Positions 24,130 to 32,561 of a stretch of DNA of 64,000 nt are shown here, one piece after another. Made by a program: the position numbers and the translations under genes. This DNA is from an uncultured bacterium (GTDB lineage Bacteria > Cyanobacteriota > Vampirovibrionia > Gastranaerophilales > Gastranaerophilaceae). Location: contig ONOE01000002.1 in assembly GCA_900319365.1 (NCBI GenBank), positions 186,001 through 250,000 on the forward strand, in the 5' to 3' direction. Every line of letters begins with the position of its first letter. Positions within the stretch are counted from its first letter, which is position 1. Below the pieces are notes generated by a model. It was not told the origin of the DNA, made no database searches, and saw only the letters and a program-made list of their open reading frames with translations.

Positions 24130-25002
24130 TTATTTAAAAAGTCTGTTTTTAATCTCAATTGCGGTTTTTGTTGCGGCAAGTCCTGCCTGAGAACTTTCTT
24201 TAAGCATCGGCGACATCAAAGAACCTGTCTGCGCCATCGCATCAACAACTTCATCAAAAGGTATTTTACTCTCAATACCCGCAAGCGCAAGCTCTACCGC
24301 CGTAATAGAATGAATTGCTATAAACGGATTACGTTTTACGCAAGGAACTTCAACCAGTCCCGCAACAGGATCGCAGGTCAAGCCCAAAAGATTTTTTAGC
24401 GCTAACGCTCCCGCATTCAAAATCTGCGAAATACTCCCGCCTCTAAGTTGGCAAATTGCAGCAGCGCTCATTGCACCAGCAACTCCGCATTCAGCCTGAC
24501 ATCCCGCTACAGCACCCGCCAACCCGACTTTTATTGATATAATTCTGCCGATTTCGCCTGCAGTTATTAAAGCATCTATCTGCTCCCATTCGGTGTAATT
24601 ATATTCTTCACTCACCGCAATCAAAGTCGAAGGCAAAATTCCGCACGAACCTGCCGTAGGGCAAGCCGTAATTATGCCCATTCTGATATTTTCTTCGCTT
24701 GTTGCAAGCGCATATTCCAAAATCTTTTCGTACAACGTGCCAAACATTGCATGTTCCTTTCTGAATTTCTTTTGCAACTTATGGCAATCCTGACCGCACA
24801 TTTTGCTATATGATAATTCTTTGCTTTTCAAACCGTTTTTAATGGCATGTTTCATCGCATGCAAACTCTTTGCGGCAAATTCCCTAACCTGTTCAACCGT
24901 AATATCTTCATCAGATGCGGCATGCTTTTGTGCAATTTCATAAATCTTTTTATGACCGAAATTGCAAACCTGATCCAACTGTTCAAAGGTATTTATATCC
25001 AT
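24130..25002 (-). CDS. sdaAA: L-serine dehydratase, iron-sulfur-dependent, alpha subunit
   Basis: A 290-residue catalytic subunit of the two-subunit [4Fe-4S] serine dehydratase, which deaminates L-serine to pyruvate and ammonia. Typical blocks are TACPTAGSCGILP (cluster Cys), AGCQAECGVAGAMSAAA (further Cys), and GLTCDPVAGLVEVPCVKRN. It starts 1 nt after the sdaAB stop and so is coupled to it. Pyruvate from this reaction could feed the pyruvate formate-lyase encoded about 28 kb away. Serine deamination would suit a fermenting gut bacterium. Confidence 0.95.
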   Translation of the reverse strand: MDINTFEQLDQVCNFGHKKIYEIAQKHAASDEDITVEQVREFAAKSLHAMKHAIKNGLKSKELSYSKMCGQDCHKLQKKFRKEHAMFGTLYEKILEYALATSEENIRMGIITACPTAGSCGILPSTLIAVSEEYNYTEWEQIDALITAGEIGRIISIKVGLAGAVAGCQAECGVAGAMSAAAICQLRGGSISQILNAGALALKNLLGLTCDPVAGLVEVPCVKRNPFIAIHSITAVELALAGIESKIPFDEVVDAMAQTGSLMSPMLKESSQAGLAATKTAIEIKNRLFK

Positions 25003-25003
25003 T

Positions 25004-25672
25004 TTAATTTTCCAATTTTCTTATATAAGTAGTAAAATACACATCATGCAAATTTTTAATCTTTGCAATAACATCATCTTTGATTGTCCCGTCGATGCAA
25101 ATTATCATTGAGGCATCTTGTCCTTTTGCGTTTCTGTCGCAATCAAGAGATGCAATATTTATAGCCTCATTCTGCAAAATCGACGAAACAGAAGAAATCA
25201 TTCCGGGTTTATCTTTATATACAAGAATCAAGGTATTGTAATGCCCGGTAACAGACACATTAAAATCATTGATTTTAGTAATAACAACTTCTCCCGCACC
25301 GATTGAATCGCCCGAAATATTCATATCATAATCCCCTGACAATTCTATATCGACAGAATTAGGATGACGACGAAAATCGTCAAGATATTCATATTTATAA
25401 TCAATATTTTTGCAAACATCAGAATTAAAAATATCTTTTATGCGCTCATCATCAACATTCATACCTAAAAGTCCGGCAAGCAGACCTTTATCCGTGCCGT
25501 GCCCTTTGCCCGTGTGAGCATAGGAGTTGTAGAGTTTAAAAGTAACTTTTTCGGGTTCGGAATTATAAATATTTCTGGCAAGCAAACCCAATCTGACGGC
25601 TCCTGCAGTATGAGAACTTGACGGACCGGCCATAACAGGCGAAATTATATCAAACAAGGTGGATTTCTTCAT
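25004..25672 (-). CDS. sdaAB: L-serine dehydratase, iron-sulfur-dependent, beta subunit
   Basis: A 222-residue subunit. The N-terminal half has the serine dehydratase beta block (DIISPVMAGPSSSHTAGAVRLG, HTGKGHGTDKGLLAGLLGM). The C-terminal part is an ACT domain (LILVYKDKPGMISSVSSILQ ... NIASLDCDRNAKGQDASMII) likely to bind serine or another amino acid as effector. It starts 2 nt after the small membrane protein gene upstream, giving an operon of unknown gene-sdaAB-sdaAA. Confidence 0.95.
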   Translation of the reverse strand: MKKSTLFDIISPVMAGPSSSHTAGAVRLGLLARNIYNSEPEKVTFKLYNSYAHTGKGHGTDKGLLAGLLGMNVDDERIKDIFNSDVCKNIDYKYEYLDDFRRHPNSVDIELSGDYDMNISGDSIGAGEVVITKINDFNVSVTGHYNTLILVYKDKPGMISSVSSILQNEAINIASLDCDRNAKGQDASMIICIDGTIKDDVIAKIKNLHDVYFTTYIRKLEN

Positions 25673-25674
25673 AC

Positions 25675-26016
25675 TTACCTCAACCGATTTTTGGCAATAT
25701 ACATCATTACCGCCTCATCTTTGTCTGTGGGAGTACGCAGGGAATCCTTTCTCAATTTGAAATCTTTTATTTGCTCCTCAACAAAAAATTTGTTGTATAC
25801 GGATAATCCCAAATAGATAACAAATGAGAACACCATAACGCCTGCCATTGCCATACCAAATTTTGATACAAGTTCCTTACCGCTCGGTGCTCCTGCGCCT
25901 GTTGCTTTTGCAGCCATTGCGGGAATTGAAGTCAGGAAAAAGCATAATATTGAGGCAAAAATTTTAGTTAATTTCGTCATTCCGAGCTTTTGAATATTTT
26001 TTGTATTCTTTATCAT
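25675..26016 (-). CDS. Small membrane protein of unknown function
   Basis: A 113-residue protein. It has a signal-like hydrophobic segment (IFASILCFFLTSIPAMA) cleavable after MAA, a short Gly/Ala-rich linker, a second hydrophobic segment (MAMAGVMVFSFVIYLGLSVY) and a charged cytoplasmic tail (FKLRKDSLRTPTDKDEAV). The single-helix-plus-tail layout resembles small subunits such as OadG, but I see no diagnostic residue. An alternative start at 25980 would remove 12 residues. It sits directly upstream of sdaAB and may be co-expressed with serine dehydratase. Confidence 0.55.
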   Translation of the reverse strand: MIKNTKNIQKLGMTKLTKIFASILCFFLTSIPAMAAKATGAGAPSGKELVSKFGMAMAGVMVFSFVIYLGLSVYNKFFVEEQIKDFKLRKDSLRTPTDKDEAVMMYIAKNRLR

Positions 26017-26036
26017 ATATTTAATCTTTCTTTTTT

Positions 26037-26096
26037 ATGTCGGGATAGCACCCTAAGGGCATTTTATCGGTGCGGCGGCAAGTGCACCCTACTTCA
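26037..26096. repeat. Degenerate copy of the GTCGGGATAGCA palindromic repeat
   Basis: The gap between rne and the small membrane gene starts TGTCGGGATAGCA, the left arm and loop of the repeat found intact at 44677, 62066 and 62107. It ends with CCCTAC, similar to the conserved CCTAC flank. The expected right arm is replaced by about 35 nt of other sequence, so this is a damaged or divergent copy. Confidence 0.4.
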
Positions 26097-26097
26097 T

Positions 26098-27936
26098 CTA
26101 TTCTTCCTCAGTTTTTTTTATTGTTTTTGTTTTTCTTGAAGAACCTCTGTTCGGGCGCTTTTTGGGAGTTTTCTTGGCTGCTTTCTGTTCTGCAACAACT
26201 TCAGTTACCTGTTCTGCCGGAACTTCTGTCGGAGCAGGGGTTGTTTGAACTTCCGCTTCAGCCTTTTTGGTTCTTCTTGTTATTCTTTTTCTGCCCGTGG
26301 GTTTCTTTTTATCTTCAACAATTTCAGGTTCAGCCGTTTCAACAGGTGCGGGAGCGGGAGCCTCTGCAACCGTTGCTATCGGCTCTTGAGGTTTTTCTTC
26401 TTGAGATTGAGCCTTTTTATTAAAACTAGCCTTTCTCCCACGAGCTTTTGCCTCTTTTTTATTCATTTCTTCTGTTGCCGTAACCTCGGGAGTTGTTTCA
26501 ATAACGGGTCTTTCAACGGTTTCTTCCGTCGGTTCGTTATCCTGTTTTGCCTGAGGCTGCTGCTGGTTATTATTGTTGTTATTATTCTTGTTGAATTTAT
26601 TATTATTCTTTCTGAATGCGCCTGTAGGAAGTTTTACCTTTGCGGCTTTTGCTCTGTATTCGCCTTCTGCAACGGGAGTTGCAAAGTTGAAATCAATTAT
26701 GCTGCAGCCTGTACCCTGGCAATGCGGGCATTTTTTAGTAAAAATTTCAGCTAAAGACTGTCCCTGCCTGTGGCGAGTAAGTTCGACAAGTCCCAAATCA
26801 GACAATTGACCGACCTGCGGTTTTGCTTTATCAGCTTCAAGTGCAATTTCGAGTTCTTCCATCATAGCAAGTTTATCAGCACGTGAACCCATATCAATAA
26901 AGTCTACAATAATCATTCCGCCGATATTTCTTAATCGCAGCTGTCTTGCGATTTCATGAACAGCCTCAAGATTGGTTTTTAATATTGTTTCATCTTGAGT
27001 AGCCGAACTTATAAATTTACCCGAGTTAACATCAATTACCGTTAAGGCTTCCGTTTGTTGAATATACAAATATCCGCCCGACGGCATATTAACTTTGATA
27101 TTCAAAGCCGCTTTAATTTCTTTGTGAATATCCATTGCAACAAGCAAAGGCTCATTACCTTTATACAAAGTAACGTTTACCCCTTTATTGATGTGCCAGT
27201 TTTGCAGGATATTTTGAACTCTGTTGAGCGCAAACGGAGTATCAACAATAATTTCAGATACATCTTCCGTGCATGCTTCTCTGATTACTTTATAAAGTAA
27301 ATCCTGATCTCTATAAATAAGACTCGGAGCTTCAAGAGTTTCTGACGAAGTAATAATATTATTCCATTTTTCAAGCAAGATTTCTAAATCTTCCTGAATA
27401 TCGGCTTCAGATTCGTTTTCTGCTTCAGTTCTGATAATTACGCCCAGTCCGACTGGTTTAATAAGATTGACTATAGCTTTTAATCTTGCTCTTTCTTTTG
27501 AATTTTCAATTTTTTTACTTACGCTGACACCCGGCTCATAAGGCATTAAAACAAGAAATCTTCCCGGCAGACTGATTTCTGTAGTAACTCTGGGACCTTT
27601 GTGTCCCGTAGGTTCTTTAACAACCTGAACGACAAGTTTTTGTTTAGGGGATAATTTTTCCTTTAAAGTACCCTTGCCCATAACATCTTCTGCATGCAAA
27701 AAGCCCATTTTGTCAGAACCGACGTTTACAAATGCCGCATCAATACTTGGCAGAATATTATCAACGGTTGCAAGATAAACATCTCCCAAAAGCACATCAC
27801 CTCTTTGAATAAAGAAATCAGTAACTTTTTTGTTTTCCATTACTGCCGCAATATTATCTCTTTCTGCAATAACAATTTTTTTGTCAACATTTTGTTGATT
27901 TTGATTTTGTTTCTGATTGTTGTTTCTGTAACTCAT
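26098..27936 (-). CDS. rne: Ribonuclease E/G family protein
   Basis: A 612-residue endoribonuclease of the compact cyanobacterial type. The N-terminal S1 domain (GDVYLATVDNILPSIDAAFVNVG) is followed by RNase H-like and DNase I-like subdomains with catalytic Asp residues in VIDVNSGKF and IIVDFIDMG. The zinc-link is CPHCQGTG (about residue 405). The last 190 residues are a low-complexity, charged, Lys/Pro/Glu/Thr-rich tail that may bind RNA or degradosome partners. It starts 15 bp after the radical SAM gene with AAAGGA as ribosome site, a gene pair commonly seen in cyanobacteria. Confidence 0.93.
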   Translation of the reverse strand: MSYRNNNQKQNQNQQNVDKKIVIAERDNIAAVMENKKVTDFFIQRGDVLLGDVYLATVDNILPSIDAAFVNVGSDKMGFLHAEDVMGKGTLKEKLSPKQKLVVQVVKEPTGHKGPRVTTEISLPGRFLVLMPYEPGVSVSKKIENSKERARLKAIVNLIKPVGLGVIIRTEAENESEADIQEDLEILLEKWNNIITSSETLEAPSLIYRDQDLLYKVIREACTEDVSEIIVDTPFALNRVQNILQNWHINKGVNVTLYKGNEPLLVAMDIHKEIKAALNIKVNMPSGGYLYIQQTEALTVIDVNSGKFISSATQDETILKTNLEAVHEIARQLRLRNIGGMIIVDFIDMGSRADKLAMMEELEIALEADKAKPQVGQLSDLGLVELTRHRQGQSLAEIFTKKCPHCQGTGCSIIDFNFATPVAEGEYRAKAAKVKLPTGAFRKNNNKFNKNNNNNNNQQQPQAKQDNEPTEETVERPVIETTPEVTATEEMNKKEAKARGRKASFNKKAQSQEEKPQEPIATVAEAPAPAPVETAEPEIVEDKKKPTGRKRITRRTKKAEAEVQTTPAPTEVPAEQVTEVVAEQKAAKKTPKKRPNRGSSRKTKTIKKTEEE

Positions 27937-27951
27937 AAAAATTTTCCTTTA

Positions 27952-30480
27952 CTATAACTCATGCAGGTTTTCCGTCAAAAATTTAGTACGTTTAATATCA
28001 AATATAACATCTGGCGCTATATGTTCCATAAGCATATCAGCCCTTAAAGTCGGAATATTTGTATTTCTTCCTGCTCTCAATACTATAAACAGACGACCGC
28101 TCTCAAATCGGTATTCTCCGATTGAATGCTTATAATCTATTGTTTTTTCTAAACCTTTTTTAGTTTTCTTTCCTATTAAAATTTCATCGGAATTTAAAAC
28201 TCTAAGTGTATTATACATGAATTTGCCAAAATCGTAAAGTGTACCGTCTGAAATTTTGATTTCATATTCAGCCCAGTAAACTTCTTCTTCAATAGCGGGA
28301 GATGATTTATCTATTTGTTTAACATAAATTATTTCTGAACCGTTTGGCATGACTTTTTCAATTTCCGATTTTACGTAATCCGCATCACGATTTTCCCATA
28401 GTGAAAGATCAATAAGCTCGCAACTACTTTCACAAAACAAAGGTAGTGCTATGCCCATGGATATTTTCATAGTCGGGTTGTAACCGTAAGAATACGCAAG
28501 TTTCAAATTCGTACGTCTTAAAGCTTTAATAAAAGTATTTTGCCAATCAAGATGCGAGAAATACTTTAAAATTCCTGTTTTGGTTAACTTTATACGATAT
28601 TTATAAACTTCTTTGATATCTTTTTGATCCATGTGCTCAACATGCCTGTGGCATTGTTTTGCAATCTCCTGCGCTTTGTCTGATGCCGTATAAGGTTTTG
28701 CCATAATTTTATGAACTTTAAATTCAGGGCATACCCCGCAATTTACGCACTTATTCTGGCAGGTCGGAACAATATGCGGCGAATTTTCATCAACCGCAAA
28801 AGCTTTTTTATACTCATCTTGGAGCCATTCTTTTTTCAAACCGACATTTACAAAATCCCACGGCAAGGGTTTATCCAAATCATATTGAGTATGCGCTAAT
28901 TCTTCTAAATCCAAACCGAGTTCACTTGCCGTATCAAACCACATTTGGCGGTCAAAATTTTCACCCCACGAATCAAGATATGAGCCTTTTTTATAAAGAG
29001 CCTCAATATATTTTCCCATTCGCTCATCGCCTCTTGTCAAAACGCATTCCAACAGCGATAAATATTTATCGCTATAGTTAACTTTTACACCTTTTACACG
29101 GCGCAGGCGTTCCATCAAATAATCAATGTGCGCTTTTACTTCGGTAAGACTCATTTGGGGGCACCATTGAAACGGCGTAAAAGGTTTCGGAACAAAAATC
29201 GAAAGGGTACAGGTCAAATCAAGCGAATGTTTCAGACCTTTTTCTTTTTTCAATAATTTTGACTTATATCTTAACCCCGAAAGCAATCTCCCGAGTTCTT
29301 CCATATCTTCAAGAGTTTCTGTCGGAAGCCCGCAAATAAAATAAAGTTTTACTCTTGACCAACCGTTTTCATACAGGGTCAAAACGGCTTTTTCAATCCG
29401 GTCTTTTGTAATATTTTTCTTAATTACATCTCTTAATCTTTGGCTTCCCGCTTCAGGCGCCAAAGTCATTGTTGATTTTCTTACGCTTTGAACGAGATTT
29501 GCAAGTTCAAGATTAAATCCGTCAATTCTTTGGCTCGGTAAAGAGGCGGAAATCTTTTCATCATCATATTCAACGCCGAGTTCTTTTATTACTTCATTTA
29601 TGTTTGCATAATCATTGGAAGATAAAGACAAAAGCGAATATTCATCATACCCCGTGTTTTTAACAAGTTCTTTGGTGATTTTTATAATATCTTGCGCTTC
29701 TCGCTCACGGATAGGTAATGTTACATGCCCCGGTTGGCAAAATCTGCACATCCTCCCGCATCCTCTGCGGATTTCTGTTACCGCCCTGTCTTGAATAGAA
29801 GATGAAAAAGGTATCGGGTATGTAGTAAGCGCAGTTTCAGTTTTCAATTGCGCTATTCGTTTATCGACCGTACCGCCCGTCAATTTCGACCAACGTCCGT
29901 TTTTGGGATTTTCACAAAGCTTTCTGATTCGTTCTTCTCTTGGCAAGCCTTTTGTTTGTTCCAATATTTGACAAATCTCAACAATCGCATCTTCCCCGTC
30001 GCCAACCGTAAAAACATCTATAAAATCCTGCATAGGCAAAGGATTGAATGCGCACGGTCCGCCTGCAATAACAATCGGATCATCATTTGTTCGGTCAACA
30101 TTTTTATAAGGGATTCCGCCCATTTCAAGCATTTTTAAAACGGTAGTATAAGCCATTTCATACTGAAGCGAAAACCCTATCGCATCAAAATCTTTCAAAG
30201 CCCTTTTACTTTCCAAACCGTATAAAGGCTTTGGGTTAAAATCTTTTTCGGGTGCATAGACTCTGTCGCACATATAATCTTGTTGCCTATTAATAATTTC
30301 ATACAAAATACGCACACCCAAATTTGAAATACCTATTTCGTATTTATCGGGGAACGCCATAACAAAACGGACTTTCGCATCGTCAAAGCTTTTATTATGC
30401 GATAAAAATTCTCCCCCTACGTATCTATAGGGTTTAAAACACTTATGTAAATCTCTGTCATATTTTCTGAAAAAACACAT
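27952..30480 (-). CDS. TIGR03960-type radical SAM protein with C-terminal DUF2344
   Basis: An 842-residue fusion. The N-terminus has a B12-binding-like fold (VRFVMAFPDKYEIGISNLGVRILYEII). The radical SAM core has the cluster motif RRGCGRMCRFCQPG (about residue 240), and further Cys motifs (CQNKCVNCGVC) lie near residue 590. The final 200 residues are the TIGR03936/DUF2344 domain (YRIKLTKTGILKYFSHLDWQ, LAYSYGYNPTMKISMGIALP). The family is usually encoded next to rne, as here, and is thought to act on RNA or ribosomes, but its reaction is not established. Its adjacency supports the cyanobacterial-lineage assignment. Confidence 0.9.
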   Translation of the reverse strand: MCFFRKYDRDLHKCFKPYRYVGGEFLSHNKSFDDAKVRFVMAFPDKYEIGISNLGVRILYEIINRQQDYMCDRVYAPEKDFNPKPLYGLESKRALKDFDAIGFSLQYEMAYTTVLKMLEMGGIPYKNVDRTNDDPIVIAGGPCAFNPLPMQDFIDVFTVGDGEDAIVEICQILEQTKGLPREERIRKLCENPKNGRWSKLTGGTVDKRIAQLKTETALTTYPIPFSSSIQDRAVTEIRRGCGRMCRFCQPGHVTLPIREREAQDIIKITKELVKNTGYDEYSLLSLSSNDYANINEVIKELGVEYDDEKISASLPSQRIDGFNLELANLVQSVRKSTMTLAPEAGSQRLRDVIKKNITKDRIEKAVLTLYENGWSRVKLYFICGLPTETLEDMEELGRLLSGLRYKSKLLKKEKGLKHSLDLTCTLSIFVPKPFTPFQWCPQMSLTEVKAHIDYLMERLRRVKGVKVNYSDKYLSLLECVLTRGDERMGKYIEALYKKGSYLDSWGENFDRQMWFDTASELGLDLEELAHTQYDLDKPLPWDFVNVGLKKEWLQDEYKKAFAVDENSPHIVPTCQNKCVNCGVCPEFKVHKIMAKPYTASDKAQEIAKQCHRHVEHMDQKDIKEVYKYRIKLTKTGILKYFSHLDWQNTFIKALRRTNLKLAYSYGYNPTMKISMGIALPLFCESSCELIDLSLWENRDADYVKSEIEKVMPNGSEIIYVKQIDKSSPAIEEEVYWAEYEIKISDGTLYDFGKFMYNTLRVLNSDEILIGKKTKKGLEKTIDYKHSIGEYRFESGRLFIVLRAGRNTNIPTLRADMLMEHIAPDVIFDIKRTKFLTENLHEL

Positions 30481-30566
30481 AGCAATTCTATTCTTTTATT
30501 TTGATTTATATGAATTTACAGTTATGCAGGCTTAGGGGTTCTACCCAACATCACCTGTTGTACTTT

Positions 30567-30634
30567 TTGGGGCTGAAACCCCAATCCGGCTGCACTTTTT
30601 ATCCTAGTGCCTTAGTGCCATAGTATCTTAGTAT
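30567..30634. repeat. Hairpin plus octamer tandem array
   Basis: TTGGGG-CTGAAA-CCCCAA (30567-30584) is a perfect 6-bp hairpin. Downstream, 30603-30634 is a tandem run of four 8-bp units, CCTAGTGC, CTTAGTGC, CATAGTAT, CTTAGTAT. The reverse complement has the consensus RYACTAWG. Matching four-unit arrays occur at 31940-31971 and 61962-61993. Confidence 0.7.
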
Positions 30635-30642
30635 TCTTTTTA

Positions 30643-30990
30643 CTATATTATCTCATCAGGAATATATTTGTTTATCTCAATAATAGTTCCGTCAAGGGTA
30701 TTTTCTTCAAAAGACTTCATGAACTTGAACAAATCCGCATTCGGCACATCATAAGAATACAAATCAATTTCGCCGTCGGTTTCCCTCATCACCGTAACCA
30801 TATACCTGCATTGAGATGCATATTTTAGTAAATAATCTTTTCTGAACTTGTTACCGTTGGAATCACGCTTAACTTTTACATAATCAAAGCCCGCATAATA
30901 CTTTATCTTCTTCTGTTCCTCTTTGGAAAGTTCTTCTTTGCTTTTAGCCGCAAAAAGATTGATAACGTTTTTATTAATCTCGTCAGACAA
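30643..30990 (-). CDS. Hypothetical protein (115 aa)
   Basis: A small soluble protein with no signal peptide or membrane segment. The first 35 residues are charged and helical (KSKEELSKEEQKKIKYY). The rest is mixed alpha/beta (YMVTVMRETDGEIDLYSYDVPNADLFKFMKSFEEN). I do not recognise the family. It lies on the same strand as, and 69 bp downstream of, another small unknown gene (31060-31362), with which it may be co-transcribed. It has good codon usage and few competing frames. Confidence 0.6.
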   Translation of the reverse strand: MSDEINKNVINLFAAKSKEELSKEEQKKIKYYAGFDYVKVKRDSNGNKFRKDYLLKYASQCRYMVTVMRETDGEIDLYSYDVPNADLFKFMKSFEENTLDGTIIEINKYIPDEII

Positions 30991-31059
30991 AATATTCCTC
31001 CAACACTATTAAACAATATATTTAATAAAAAGGCTATTTGTAAAGATTTATTGAAAATG

Positions 31060-31362
31060 TTACTTTGTAATTTCTTTTAAATATTTTTGAACTTTCAAGG
31101 CTGTTTCTCTGCGAATATCGTCAGGGCACAATCTTAAATACTCAATTGCGTGAGATACTTTTATATTTTTATCATACCATCTGCGCATGATATATTGATA
31201 CTGATCTTCAAAGCTCAAATTCGGAAGTTCGACATCTTTTAACAAATCATCAATAATATACTCGGCGCATTTTACCTGAACTTCTTCCGAGCATTTTTCC
31301 AAATCATTGATGACCTTACTCACTACAGCATCTGCATCATACCAACGTTTAAACATGTTCAT
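31060..31362 (-). CDS. Hypothetical protein with a duplicated RWYD module (100 aa)
   Basis: The protein is two copies of one motif of about 40 residues. Copy 1 is FKRWYDADAVVSKVINDLEKC with SEEVQ following. Copy 2 is MRRWYDKNIKVSHAIEYLRLC with PDDIR following. Each has RWYD, a following VS/IxxL helix and a Cys before an acidic turn, then a second helix. This suggests an internal duplication forming a helical bundle. No known family is recognised. A relation to phage- or regulator-type small helical proteins cannot be excluded. Confidence 0.6.
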   Translation of the reverse strand: MNMFKRWYDADAVVSKVINDLEKCSEEVQVKCAEYIIDDLLKDVELPNLSFEDQYQYIMRRWYDKNIKVSHAIEYLRLCPDDIRRETALKVQKYLKEITK

Positions 31363-31491
31363 AATTCTTAAATCCTTTATGTTTTATTACTATTGTTAAG
31401 TTTATTAAAGCAAAATTTCACAAAAAAGTAAATTATTTTTAATAAAAATACTTTATATAAATGTAAAGGTTATAGTATAGGTTTTTTAATT

Positions 31492-31857
31492 ATGGATAAC
31501 AGTGTATTGTATGGTCTGAGAAATCCCGCATTTACGGAAGATTATCCCATGTCAATTATAGGTAAGCAGTTTGCCACAAATATTGATCCGATTGACGGTC
31601 TGGGCAGCTATAACACTTCGCCCATAAATCCGGGGCAGCCTCAAAAAGATATTTTCCAAAGTAAAAAACAAAAAGAATATTCAGCTATTAAAAAAGTAGC
31701 GTTTGGTCTGGGTGCAATAGGAGCTGCGGCTCTCGGGATTAAATTTGCACCGAAAGCAGGCAAAGCGGTATTTAATAAAATCGCAGGTGTAGCTAAAAAA
31801 GGTTTTGGCGCCGTATCGGATTTCTTTAAAAAGATTTATCATAAAATCAAAAAATAA
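31492..31857 (+). CDS. Hypothetical protein with glycine-zipper-like segment (121 aa)
   Basis: A hydrophilic N-terminal half rich in Asn, Pro and Gly is followed by a hydrophobic Gly/Ala stretch (VAFGLGAIGAAALGIKFAP) and a basic amphipathic tail (VFNKIAGVAKKGFGAVSDF, ending KKIYHKIKK). The C-terminal part looks able to insert in or lie on a membrane. No family is recognised. It stands alone and ends at a clear terminator. Confidence 0.55.
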   Translation: MDNSVLYGLRNPAFTEDYPMSIIGKQFATNIDPIDGLGSYNTSPINPGQPQKDIFQSKKQKEYSAIKKVAFGLGAIGAAALGIKFAPKAGKAVFNKIAGVAKKGFGAVSDFFKKIYHKIKK

Positions 31858-31894
31858 TTTCCCCGTAATTTAATATGTGATTAGTGTGTTTTGT

Positions 31895-31926
31895 AGGCAG
31901 GTTTGTATAAACTCTGCCTTTCTTTT
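31895..31926 (+). terminator. Intrinsic terminator
   Basis: GGCAG (31896-31900) pairs with CTGCC (31914-31918), with an inner TTT/AAA pairing, followed by TTTCTTTTT. It ends the 31492-31857 gene. Confidence 0.75.
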
Positions 31927-31928
31927 TG

Positions 31929-31937
31929 TGGTATAAT
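31929..31937 (+). promoter_or_regulatory. Extended -10 promoter of yajQ
   Basis: TGGTATAAT is an extended -10 (TGnTATAAT), 120 bp before the yajQ start. An octamer array occupies the expected transcription start and early leader. Confidence 0.5.
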
Positions 31938-31939
31938 AT

Positions 31940-31971
31940 AGACTAAGATACCTGGACACTAAGGCTCTAAG
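31940..31971 (+). repeat. Octamer tandem array in the yajQ leader
   Basis: Four 8-bp units, AGACTAAG, ATACCTGG, ACACTAAG, GCTCTAAG. It is the same family as the arrays at 30603-30634 (reverse strand) and 61962-61993. It is followed at about 31982-32006 by TTCTGAG-CCACAG-GCGAAGAATC, which resembles the left half of the MITE-like element at 44775. Confidence 0.65.
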
Positions 31972-32057
31972 AATTACGTGGTCTTTCTGAGCCACAGGCG
32001 AAGAATCGCCTTATTGTTCAAGTTTTGAGATGTCTATAAAATAAAGGAGTGTTTAAT

Positions 32058-32558
32058 ATGGCTAAAGATTGCAGTTTTGATATAGTTTCGGAATTTGATA
32101 AACAGGAAGTTGTTAATGCAGTTGAGCAAGTAAAAAGAGAACTTGCATCACGTTTCGATTTCAAAAATTCAAAATCAAGCGTAGAACTTGAACAGGACAA
32201 AACGATTACCGTTACAACAGAAGATGAGATGAAACTTAAAAATATCATAGATATTCTGCAATCTAAATTTTCTAAAAGGAATTTAAGCCTGAAAATCCTT
32301 GATCCGCAAAAGCCCGAGCCCGCATTGGGCGGAAGTGTCAGACAGGTTATTAACCTTAAAAAAGGTTTAACACAAGAACTTGCAAAAAAGATTACGGCAG
32401 ATATCAAAAATATGAAACTGAAAGTCCAAGCATCAATTCAAGGCGAGCAAATCAGGGTTACAGGCAAAAGCAGAGATGATTTGCAATCGGTAATCCAAAT
32501 GCTCAGACAAAATGAAGATAAATACAATACGCCTTTGCAATTTACAAATTACAGATAA
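32058..32558 (+). CDS. yajQ: YajQ family cyclic di-GMP/nucleotide-binding protein
   Basis: A 166-residue protein matching YajQ along its length: AKDCSFDIVSEFD at the start, ELASRFDFKNSKSS, LQSKFSKRNLSLKIL, GGSVRQVINLKKGL, KKITADIKNMKLKVQASIQGEQIRVTG split into typical blocks, and LQFTNYR at the C-terminus. YajQ proteins bind nucleotides, and in Xanthomonas a homolog binds cyclic di-GMP and modulates transcription. The start is the ATG at 32058, with AAAGGAG 8 nt upstream, rather than the GTG nine bases earlier. It converges with the LdpA-like gene. Confidence 0.94.
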   Translation: MAKDCSFDIVSEFDKQEVVNAVEQVKRELASRFDFKNSKSSVELEQDKTITVTTEDEMKLKNIIDILQSKFSKRNLSLKILDPQKPEPALGGSVRQVINLKKGLTQELAKKITADIKNMKLKVQASIQGEQIRVTGKSRDDLQSVIQMLRQNEDKYNTPLQFTNYR

Positions 32559-32561
32559 AAT

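Noticed and set aside
26070..26809. Plus-strand ORFs rich in Phe, Leu and Gln opposite the rne tail
   Set aside because: They are the complement of the low-complexity Lys/Glu/Thr/Pro tail of RNase E/G, so the composition is a by-product.
30603..30634. CRISPR array
   Set aside because: Units are 8 bp and contiguous, with no unique spacers. No array with repeats of 25-40 bp and spacers occurs anywhere in the window, and no cas gene is present.
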